Assembly (NCBI GenBank): GCA_005884255.1 | Contig: VBDL01000128.1 | Location: 1 to 5,208 of the forward strand | Direction of reading: 5' to 3' | Length of the DNA stretch: 5,208 bases | Origin: Betaproteobacteria bacterium | Lineage (GTDB): Bacteria; Pseudomonadota; Gammaproteobacteria; Burkholderiales; Burkholderiaceae_C | Shown: positions 1 to 5,208 of the stretch, piece after piece | Numbering within the stretch: position 1 is the stretch's first letter | Layout: each line of letters begins with the position of its first letter | Notes under the pieces: generated by a model | The model's input: the letters and a program-made list of their open reading frames with translations, nothing else | Told to the model about the DNA's origin: nothing | Databases searched by the model: none | Position numbers and translations under genes: made by a program

Positions 1-37
1 ATGGGTGATCTCCGCGCGGGGTTCGTCCCCTGTGTCT

Positions 38-54
38 CGGCCGTTTTTTGGCCG
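38..54. repeat. Short inverted repeat with a T-rich loop
   Basis: CGGCC (38-42) and GGCCG (50-54) flank the loop GTTTTTT. The homopolymer is inside the loop and not after the stem on either strand, so a classical terminator is not supported. It is the only long T-run of the left flank and may lie between the peptidase gene and whatever gene lies to the left. Confidence 0.3.
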
Positions 55-89
55 GCTTGAGCGCGCGATCGTGACCGAACGTTGCTGCC

Positions 90-105
90 GTGACGCAACC
101 GTCAC
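90..105 (-). repeat. Short perfect dyad after the M14 peptidase stop
   Basis: GTGACG and CGTCAC at 90-95 and 100-105 flank a 4-base loop, 11 bases after the TAG stop of the peptidase gene. A 6-bp stem could form in the transcript, but no U-run follows, so this is at best a weak terminator or pause site, or an operator of a gene further left. Confidence 0.4.
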
Positions 106-116
106 AGTTCGCTTCT

Positions 117-1820
117 CTAGTCGAGGCTGACCTCGGTGCGCACCACACCAGCCCGCTCGGCGCGGGCGCTGAGCGCGAGATGAGTGCCCTTGGGTGCGCG
201 CACCACCCACTCGCCGACGGCGCGGTCGCCGGTGATCTCGCGGTTCGGCAGGAAGGCTTGGAGCGTGCTCTTCGTGCCGTGGCCTTCGAGCTGCGGACCT
301 TCCATGCGCTGCTTGCCGCTGACCAGCGAGATGCTCGGGTTGCCCTGCGGCAAATGGATCTCGAACATCACGCCGCGCACCGCCTTGCGCTGCAGCGCCC
401 GCTTGCTCACGTAAGCGGGCAGCCAGCCGCTGTTGGCCACCGCGAAGCGCACGCGCCAGGTGTCGGGGCCGAGCGCGCGCACTTCGCTGCGCAGCAGCTC
501 GAGGCGCGGCAGGCTGAGCGCGATCTGCGTCATCCAGGCCGGGAAGCGGGCCGCTTCGCGCTCGCGCAGATGCGGCGGCGGGTTGCGCCAGAAGTTCATC
601 TTGTCCCAGCCGCCGATCTCGACCGCGCCGAGCTGCGGATGATCGAACGGCTTCCAGTCCACATGCGCCGCGCCGCCGCACTGCTCGTCACTCCACTTCA
701 GCAGCTTCAGGTCGTCTTCGACCGGGTGCTCGCGGTACCACTCGATCCACTTGTAGTCGGTGATGCCGGCCTCCTTGTTCGGCGACCACAGCTCGACCAC
801 CCAGAACAGCGCGCCCACGTGCTCGTAGAGCCAGTCCTGGGTGCCGGCGATGACTTCCTTCGGGTGGTATTTGAAGTCGTGCCAGATGCTGATCGCCGGG
901 TAGCCGGTGAGCTGCTCGCCGATGGCGCTGAAGCGCTTGTAGCACCACAGGTCCTCGGCAATCATGTCCTCGTCGCTCTCGCTGCCCATCGGCCGCAGGA
1001 TCACGCCGCTGTGCGTGTGAAAGCTGATCGCCGCGCCGATGTTGCGATGCGCCGTGATGAACTCGACCATCGCGCGCACCTCGGGCTCGCTGGTCGGATA
1101 CGGGCCGGCGCCGACCTGCTCGAACTCCTGCCGCCAGTTGGTGGGGAAGTTGCGGTTGAGGTCGAGGCCCTCGACGTCCGGGTTGACCTTCACCGTGAGG
1201 CCGTCGTAGTTCTGCAGCATGCCCTCGGGCATCACGCGGTAGTACTCGCCGCCGAACTCGCCGGGCTCGCGCGGCACCATCAGCCGAGAGTCGCCGGCGT
1301 GCTTCTTGTAGGGGCCGTGCGGATCGGGCACGCGCATGCTGAGGATGCGGCCGTCGCCGTCGATGTCTTCCACCGTGAGCCCAGCCACCGGCTCCTCGTC
1401 GAACGGATAGGGCCGCGTCGACGAGCGGATGTGGCGTGGCCGGTCGGCCAGCGCCAGCTCAGCGCCGTCGGGGTTCAGCCGCGGGCACAGATAGACCGCG
1501 CGTGTGTCGAGCAGCCGCGTGATCTGCGCGTCATCGCCGTGGCCGCTGACGAGCTGGTGCAGGTAGTACAGGCAGGCGCTGCTGGCGGTGAGCTCCGCCG
1601 CGTGGATGTTGCCGTCGGCCCAGAACGCCGGCTTGTCGTGCGCCGCGCCGGTGGCCAGATTCGTCACCGTGGCGACCCAGATGTCGCGCCCCTCATGGCT
1701 TTGGCCGATGCTGTGGACGGCGACCAGGTCGGGCCGCGCCTCGGCGTAGTCGAGCAGCAGGCGGGTCAGCGCGTCGTGGCGATAGAACTGGTCGAAGCGG
1801 GGAGTGGGCAACGAAGGCAT
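117..1820 (-). CDS. M14 family zinc metallopeptidase (carboxypeptidase-like)
   Basis: This is a predicted zinc peptidase that would remove or trim C-terminal residues of peptides; the substrate cannot be told from sequence. Numbered from the ATG at 1820 (567 residues), the M14 set is complete: HAAE with zinc ligands H73 and E76, NPDG at 116-119, DLNRNF at 220-225 with the substrate-binding Asn/Arg pair, third zinc ligand H268 in FHTHSG, and GTQDWLY followed by FWVVELW with catalytic E344. The gap from E76 to H268 (192 residues) is longer than in classical carboxypeptidases (about 124 in bovine CPA) and holds an acidic DIDGDG loop at 152-157. About 200 residues after the catalytic domain look like a beta-rich accessory domain. 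No signal peptide is visible, so a cytoplasmic location is inferred. An in-frame TTG at 1835 would add five residues; ATG was preferred, although neither start has a clear Shine-Dalgarno. It lies 48 bp after the response regulator, possibly in the same transcript. Confidence 0.95.
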   Translation of the reverse strand: MPSLPTPRFDQFYRHDALTRLLLDYAEARPDLVAVHSIGQSHEGRDIWVATVTNLATGAAHDKPAFWADGNIHAAELTASSACLYYLHQLVSGHGDDAQITRLLDTRAVYLCPRLNPDGAELALADRPRHIRSSTRPYPFDEEPVAGLTVEDIDGDGRILSMRVPDPHGPYKKHAGDSRLMVPREPGEFGGEYYRVMPEGMLQNYDGLTVKVNPDVEGLDLNRNFPTNWRQEFEQVGAGPYPTSEPEVRAMVEFITAHRNIGAAISFHTHSGVILRPMGSESDEDMIAEDLWCYKRFSAIGEQLTGYPAISIWHDFKYHPKEVIAGTQDWLYEHVGALFWVVELWSPNKEAGITDYKWIEWYREHPVEDDLKLLKWSDEQCGGAAHVDWKPFDHPQLGAVEIGGWDKMNFWRNPPPHLREREAARFPAWMTQIALSLPRLELLRSEVRALGPDTWRVRFAVANSGWLPAYVSKRALQRKAVRGVMFEIHLPQGNPSISLVSGKQRMEGPQLEGHGTKSTLQAFLPNREITGDRAVGEWVVRAPKGTHLALSARAERAGVVRTEVSLD

Positions 1821-1868
1821 GTCTATGCAAGGCAAACCGAGGTGCCGCGCATTGTGCCCAGCCTGAGG

Positions 1869-2627
1869 CTATTGCGCGCGGAACAGGCCCTGGAAGTGCC
1901 GCGATACCGGCAGCTTTTCCGGCCGGCCGCGCAGCGTCAGCACCATTTGCCCTTCATCGATGCGCAGCGCACTGTCGATGCAGCGGTGGTTGACGATCAC
2001 CGAGCGGTGCACCTGCCAGAAGCGCTGCGGGTCGAGCTGCGTCAGCAGCTCCTTCAGCGGCGTGCGGATCAGCGCCTCGGCGTGGCCCTCGCCATCGCGG
2101 TAGATGACGCGCGTGTAGCGGGCGTCGGATTCGAAATACACGACATCGTCGACATGGATCAGCCGCACCTCGCGGCCCACGCCGGCCTGGATCACCTCGA
2201 CCGGCGCCGCACGCCGCACCTGCGCTGCCAGCGCGCCGAGCAGGTGCTGCAGATTGGCCGGCGGGGAGCTCAGCCGCTCGCGCACGCGCCGCACCGCTTG
2301 CGCGAGCCGCGCGACGTCGACCGGCTTCAACACATAGTCGACCGCACCGGCATCGAATGCGTCCAGCGCATGGTCGCCATGCGCGGTGACGAAGACGATG
2401 TGCGCGCGGCCGGCGATGCGCTGCGCGACCTCGATGCCGGTGAGCCCGGGCATGCGCACGTCGAGGAAGCAGACCTGCGGCTCGCGGTCGAGGAAGGCGT
2501 CCCACGCGTCGGCGCCGTTGGCCGCCTCGGCCACGATCTGCAGCTCGGGCCAGGCCTCGCGCAAGGCCTTCAGCAGCTGTGCACGCGGCGCCTCTTCATC
2601 GTCGGCGATCAGTCCGGTCACGCTCAT
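1869..2627 (-). CDS. LytTR-family response regulator (LytR/AlgR type)
   Basis: This is a 252-residue DNA-binding response regulator. The receiver domain (about 1-120) shows the acidic cluster D9-D10-E11-E12, the phospho-acceptor D56 in FLDVRMPG, T81 in VTAH, and K101 in the KP pair, so all switch residues are present. A short linker leads to a LytTR domain (about 145-249) with the family pattern: VDDVVYFES, the TPLKEL stretch, WQVHRSVIVNH at 204-214 and LPVSRHF near the end. LytTR domains bind direct repeats through a beta fold rather than a helix-turn-helix. The ATG overlaps the kinase stop codon as ATGA, which decides the start against a longer upstream frame and implies translational coupling; no separate strong ribosome binding site is visible. 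It ends in TAG. The architecture matches AlgR/LytR/YehT-type regulators, but I cannot assign a specific ortholog or target genes. Confidence 0.97.
   Translation of the reverse strand: MSVTGLIADDEEAPRAQLLKALREAWPELQIVAEAANGADAWDAFLDREPQVCFLDVRMPGLTGIEVAQRIAGRAHIVFVTAHGDHALDAFDAGAVDYVLKPVDVARLAQAVRRVRERLSSPPANLQHLLGALAAQVRRAAPVEVIQAGVGREVRLIHVDDVVYFESDARYTRVIYRDGEGHAEALIRTPLKELLTQLDPQRFWQVHRSVIVNHRCIDSALRIDEGQMVLTLRGRPEKLPVSRHFQGLFRAQ
2624..2627 (-). promoter_or_regulatory. ATGA stop/start overlap coupling kinase to regulator
   Basis: Read on the minus strand, the four bases ATGA contain both the start codon of the response regulator and the TGA stop of the kinase. Upstream there is no clear Shine-Dalgarno, so reinitiation by ribosomes finishing the kinase is the likely way the regulator is translated. 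This fixes the regulator start and supports a single two-gene message. Confidence 0.85.
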
Positions 2628-3646
2628 GCCGCATTGTCGGCCGCCGCGTCGGCGATCCTCAACAGCGCGCACACCCCGGATGCGGGGGTGCGGGCGTTCA
2701 GCGTGAGCGTGGCGCGCTCGCCGTACGCATGCGCCAGGCGCTCGCGGCTGTTGGCCAGGCCCACGCCTTCGCGCCAGCCGAGCGCCAGACCGCCACCGTC
2801 GTCGCTGACGCTGAGCACGAAGGCGCCGGTCTCGCGCCACGCGCGCAGCTGCACACCGCCGCCGCGCAGGCTGGGCTCGATACCGTGCTCGACGGCGTTC
2901 TCCACCAGCGTGATCAAGAGGCCCGACGGCAGGCGCTGCGCCGCCGCATCGTCGGCGATCTCGATGGCATAGCGCAGCCGCTCGCCCAGCCGCGCGTGCA
3001 TCACCTCCAGGTAGTGGCGCGCCATCTCGGCTTCTTCCGCCAACGCGACCTCGCTGCGATCGAGCAGCTCGGTGGAGCCACGCAGGAAGGCGGTCATCGC
3101 GCGCAGCAAGCCGCCGGCGCGCGCATCGCCACTGTCGACCCAGTGCTGCAGCGCGGCCAGCGTGTTGAAAAGGAAGTGCGGCTGGATCTGCGCCTGCAGC
3201 AGGCGCAACCGCGCTTCGCTGGCCTGGCGCGCGGCCGCATCGCGCTCATGCTGCAGCGGCAGCGGTCGCGAGCGGTGCACGCCGAAGAGCGAGCCGAAGG
3301 CGCCGGCATAGCTGGCGACGACCATCAGCGCGGCAATGCGCCACAGGCGCCGCGCGGAAAAGCGCTCCGGCCGCACCCAGGCCGACAGCAGCGCCTGCGC
3401 CATGCAGACGAAGAACAGCCCGCTCAGGCCCACGGCCCAGCCCACCGGAAAGCCGAGCAGACTCAGACCGAAAGCATTGGCCGCGACCCCCAGCAGCAGC
3501 GCGGCCCAGATCCACCAGCCGCGCACGCTGTAGAGGTAGCCATCGATGCGCCGCGCCTGCGCACGCACCTCGTCGGGCAGGCCGGCGTAGGTGGTTTCGG
3601 CGCGGCAGGCGGACCAGCGCCGCCAACGCTTGAGGACAGTCTCCAT
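2624..3646 (-). CDS. LytS/AlgZ-type membrane sensor histidine kinase
   Basis: This is a 340-residue sensor kinase, cognate to the overlapping LytTR regulator. An arginine-rich N-terminus is followed by three hydrophobic segments (about 44-65, 68-90 and 101-121), then a His_kinase domain (PF06580 type) with QIQPHFLFN at 153-161 (phospho-accepting H157), and an HATPase_c domain with the N box VENAVEH (N250), DDGGG at 282-286 and GVGLAN at 294-299. All catalytic motifs look intact. There is no extracytoplasmic sensor domain, PAS or HAMP, so the signal is probably sensed within the membrane or through a partner; this is inference. ATG at 3646 is chosen over an in-frame TTG at 3685, because that TTG starts in a hairpin and would add a basic 13-residue leader. 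Only a weak GGCGG lies upstream. The stop overlaps the regulator start by four bases. Confidence 0.95.
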   Translation of the reverse strand: METVLKRWRRWSACRAETTYAGLPDEVRAQARRIDGYLYSVRGWWIWAALLLGVAANAFGLSLLGFPVGWAVGLSGLFFVCMAQALLSAWVRPERFSARRLWRIAALMVVASYAGAFGSLFGVHRSRPLPLQHERDAAARQASEARLRLLQAQIQPHFLFNTLAALQHWVDSGDARAGGLLRAMTAFLRGSTELLDRSEVALAEEAEMARHYLEVMHARLGERLRYAIEIADDAAAQRLPSGLLITLVENAVEHGIEPSLRGGGVQLRAWRETGAFVLSVSDDGGGLALGWREGVGLANSRERLAHAYGERATLTLNARTPASGVCALLRIADAAADNAA

Positions 3647-3684
3647 GGGCCGCCAGTCTAGGCGTCGGCGGCGCGCGCGAAGCA

Positions 3685-3711
3685 ATGCGGCGCGCCAATG
3701 GCGCGCCGCAT
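3685..3711 (-). repeat. Perfect GC-rich inverted repeat upstream of the kinase
   Basis: Arms at 3685-3696 and 3700-3711 (ATGCGGCGCGCC and its complement) pair over 12 bp with a 3-base AAT loop. It lies 38 bases before the kinase ATG in the transcribed direction. Downstream on the minus strand comes TGCTTCGCG, which is not a real U-tract. It may be a second terminator, an mRNA 5' structure for the kinase, or a protein-binding dyad; the sequence alone does not decide. Its core GCGCGCCGCAT recurs in the neighbouring hairpin. Confidence 0.6.
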
Positions 3712-3721
3712 GGGGTGAGTG

Positions 3722-3756
3722 GCCGAGCGCGCCGCATGAATGGCGGCGCGCTCGGC
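3722..3756 (-). terminator. Strong stem-loop just after the lipoprotein stop codon
   Basis: Arms at 3722-3735 and 3743-3756 are perfectly complementary over 14 bp (GCCGAGCGCGCCGC and its complement) around a 7-base loop. The stem begins seven bases after the TAA stop of the lipoprotein gene, where a terminator is expected. The following minus-strand bases (CACTCACC) hold no U-run, so it may act as a pause or 3'-end stabilising hairpin, or work with Rho, rather than as a classical intrinsic terminator. Confidence 0.5.
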
Positions 3757-3763
3757 GACGAGC

Positions 3764-4945
3764 TTACGGGAACGCGAAGGGCGTCGTCACCGTCGCGCCG
3801 TTGGTGAGGCTGATCGCCACCGCCGGCTTGGTCGCGCTGCCGGACGAAGCCTCGACGCTGTACTTGCCGGCCACTGCCGCGTCCGAAGCGAAGCTCAGCG
3901 TGCCGCTGCTGACGTAGGCCGCCTTCTGCGGTGCATCGGTCACCAGTGCGAAGCTGTAGGCACCGGTGCTGCTGTTCACCGCCGCGCTGGCGATCTGCAC
4001 CGTGGGCCCGCCGGTCAGCGCCTGCGTCACGCGCACGCTGGCGTCGATCGTCGTGGCACCGGCGATCGTCACCGTGCCGTTCGCCGTGCCGGACCCGGTG
4101 GCCGTCGGCAATGTGAGCTGCGTGGCGGCGGTGTTGAACGCGGTCACGGTGTCGGCGGTGACCGTCACGCCGGTGACGACGCGCGTCACGTGGCCCGGCG
4201 CGGTGAGCACGAGGTCATAGGTGCCCGCGGCCACCGGTTGCAGCAGGAACTTGCCGCTGCTGTCCGGCGACGTGCTGCGCACGACCACGCCGTTCTGCTG
4301 CAGCGTGACGAGCGTGCTGCCGTTGGCCAGCGTCAGGTCGACGAAGCCCTGCACGCCGGAGACGAAGCGCGGAGTCACCTTGAGCACCGGCTTGAGGTTG
4401 TACTGGCCCGAGTTGCCGGTGGTGACCACCGATTTGCAGGCGTCGAAGTCGATCACTAGGTCGGCCATCTTGCCGGACTCGATGTCGATGTCGACGTTCA
4501 TCTTCAGCCCGCTTTGCAGCGCGCTGGGTGTGTTCAGCGCGGTCTCGCTGCCGCCGGTTGGCGTGACCGAATTGGCCAGCGGCGTCGTCGCATCGTTGGC
4601 CGCCAGCACGAGGCGCATCTGCTGATACCTGCCCGGAGCGAGCGGCGTCTGGCCGAGTTCGGCAAGCACGCCGTTCTGCAGCGACAGCAGTTCGACGCGC
4701 TTGGCTGGATTGAGCACGATCTCCGACCAGCCGCTGTCACCTTCGGCGGCGCTGGAACTCTGGTGCACCCGCACCTTCTGCACGGTGACGAAGACCGTGT
4801 CGAAGCCGCAAGACGGCGCGTCGGTCAGCGCCACGCGCATGCTGCCATTGCCGGTGTCCTTGTCCGAACCGCCGCAGGCTGCCAGCAGCATCGGCAACGA
4901 CAAAGCCAGCGCGCCGAGCGCGCGCCCCCAACGAGACTTGTTCAT
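3764..4945 (-). CDS. DUF4382 domain lipoprotein with carboxypeptidase-regulatory-like domain
   Basis: This is a 393-residue predicted lipoprotein of unknown function. The N-terminus is basic, then hydrophobic, ending in the lipobox LAAC with the lipidated Cys at 24; Gly at +2 argues against inner-membrane retention, so the outer membrane is likely. Residues about 35-191 match DUF4382 (PF14321) by its hallmarks: MRVALTDAP near the start, VFVTVQKVRVH, GWSEI, VELLSLQNG, LAPGRYQQMRLVL and the YNLKPVLKV end. About 197-271 resembles a carboxypeptidase-regulatory-like beta sandwich (SGKFLLQPVAAGTYDLVLTAPGH). The last 100 or so residues look like another beta-sandwich rich in Ser, Thr, Ala and Val. 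The mature protein has only two further cysteines, C46 and C170, both in DUF4382, which could form a disulfide. The ATG at 4945 was chosen over one at 4987, because a good AGGAG and the signal peptide both fit it. The gene probably forms its own unit. Confidence 0.92.
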   Translation of the reverse strand: MNKSRWGRALGALALSLPMLLAACGGSDKDTGNGSMRVALTDAPSCGFDTVFVTVQKVRVHQSSSAAEGDSGWSEIVLNPAKRVELLSLQNGVLAELGQTPLAPGRYQQMRLVLAANDATTPLANSVTPTGGSETALNTPSALQSGLKMNVDIDIESGKMADLVIDFDACKSVVTTGNSGQYNLKPVLKVTPRFVSGVQGFVDLTLANGSTLVTLQQNGVVVRSTSPDSSGKFLLQPVAAGTYDLVLTAPGHVTRVVTGVTVTADTVTAFNTAATQLTLPTATGSGTANGTVTIAGATTIDASVRVTQALTGGPTVQIASAAVNSSTGAYSFALVTDAPQKAAYVSSGTLSFASDAAVAGKYSVEASSGSATKPAVAISLTNGATVTTPFAFP

Positions 4946-4950
4946 ATCCA

Positions 4951-4955
4951 CTCCT
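4951..4955 (-). promoter_or_regulatory. Ribosome binding site of the lipoprotein gene
   Basis: The minus strand reads AGGAG five bases before the ATG at 4945, inside ACAGGAGTGGAT. It is the clearest Shine-Dalgarno in the window and decides this start over the in-frame ATG at 4987. The rest of the 82-bp gap up to 5027 shows no convincing -35/-10 pair. Confidence 0.8.
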
Positions 4956-5027
4956 GTTACGAATACATCGCGGCCGGAGTCTGGCATTGCCCGGTGGCAA
5001 CTGGCTGGATGGATTTGTGAAGGCTTG

Positions 5028-5208
5028 TTAGCCCGCCGTTGCGCCGTCGACGAAAACGCGCAATTCGCCGGCTGCGAAGGGAGTCCACGCTTCGTCGTCG
5101 GTCAAGGGCTCCGTGGCGACCACCGCGACGCGATCGTTCGGCGTGGTCTGCTGTGCGAAGTTCACCGTCAGGTCTTCGTCGTGCAATGTTGCCTGGCCGA
5201 ACGGGTGG
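5028..5208 (-). CDS. Class II glutamine amidotransferase, YafJ-like (C-terminal part only)
   Basis: Only the last 59 codons and the TAA stop are present; the gene continues beyond the right edge, and the first complete codon begins at 5207. The visible stretch includes LHDEDLTVNFAQQTTPNDRV, then AVVATEPLTDDEAW, then GELRVFVDG. This pattern is the usual C-terminal end of YafJ-type class II (Ntn-hydrolase) glutamine amidotransferases: the VATEPLT strand followed by a Trp and a closing strand. Such enzymes release ammonia from glutamine with an N-terminal Cys nucleophile, which lies outside the window, so catalytic competence cannot be judged. The in vivo acceptor of this family is poorly defined. 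It lies 82 bp upstream of the lipoprotein gene in the same direction; nothing visible links their functions. Confidence 0.85.
   Translation of the reverse strand, partial: HPFGQATLHDEDLTVNFAQQTTPNDRVAVVATEPLTDDEAWTPFAAGELRVFVDGATAG

Noticed and set aside
90..105. CRP/FNR-like site in the dyad GTGACG-N4-CGTCAC
   Set aside because: The half sites resemble TGTGA/TCAC, but the spacing between them is 8 rather than 6, and it lies after a stop codon with no known promoter nearby.
1869..2840. Longer version of the response regulator with about 71 extra N-terminal residues
   Set aside because: The extension is Arg-rich, overlaps the kinase ATPase domain in another frame, and would put a tail before a receiver domain that starts normally at the ATG in the ATGA overlap.
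90..2972. 960-codon open frame on the plus strand
   Set aside because: It lies antisense to the peptidase, regulator and part of the kinase, all of which have intact family motifs. Its translation is rich in Arg, Ala, His, Val and Leu without any recognisable motif, as expected from the complement of GC-rich codons.
2579..3661. 360-codon open frame on the plus strand
   Set aside because: It is the antisense shadow of the histidine kinase; low-complexity Ala/Arg/Gln composition and no domain pattern.
3647..3685. TTG start at 3685 for the kinase
   Set aside because: It falls at the edge of the inverted repeat and adds a basic leader of 13 residues; the ATG at 3646 gives a normal kinase N-terminus.
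3740..4459. 239-codon plus-strand frame, and another at 4514-5020
   Set aside because: Both are antisense to the DUF4382 lipoprotein, which has a lipobox, a good ribosome binding site and domain motifs. The plus frames have none of these.
4946..4987. Upstream ATG at 4987 for the lipoprotein
   Set aside because: It would place 14 mostly polar residues before the signal peptide and ignore the AGGAG directly before the ATG at 4945.
4987..5000. Terminator after the amidotransferase gene (TTGCC-CGGT-GGCAA)
   Set aside because: The stem is only 5 bp with no U-run, too weak to call.
4946..5027. Sigma-70 promoter for the lipoprotein (TTCACA or TTGCCA as -35)
   Set aside because: Each candidate -35 differs by one base from TTGACA, but no acceptable -10 hexamer is found 16-18 bases further on.

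Overview
The window is GC-rich bacterial DNA. Every gene I can support lies on the minus strand. GC-biased codon third positions, a LytS/LytR-type two-component pair, a DUF4382 lipoprotein and a YafJ-like glutamine amidotransferase together suggest a betaproteobacterium, most likely Burkholderiales. That placement is inference from protein style, not from a marker gene.

Layout in transcription order, from the right end leftwards: (1) the last 59 codons of a class II glutamine amidotransferase (5208-5028), cut by the window edge; (2) an 82-bp gap containing a good ribosome binding site; (3) a 393-residue lipoprotein with an N-terminal DUF4382 domain and beta-sandwich domains behind it (4945-3764); (4) a 117-bp gap almost filled by two perfect GC-rich inverted repeats that share a core sequence; (5) a membrane histidine kinase of the LytS/AlgZ type (3646-2624); (6) its LytTR response regulator (2627-1869), joined by a 4-bp ATGA overlap; (7) after 48 bp, a large M14 zinc metallopeptidase (1820-117); (8) a 116-bp left flank with two short dyads and no gene I can identify.

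The kinase and regulator are almost certainly one translationally coupled signalling pair. The M14 peptidase follows closely enough to share their transcript, but no sequence feature shows that it is a regulatory target. The lipoprotein looks like its own unit, bounded downstream by a strong hairpin. I see no mobile element, tRNA, rRNA or CRISPR array. The window is mostly ordinary chromosomal housekeeping and signalling content. The points most worth checking are the paired hairpins, the kinase membrane topology and the peptidase-regulator linkage.
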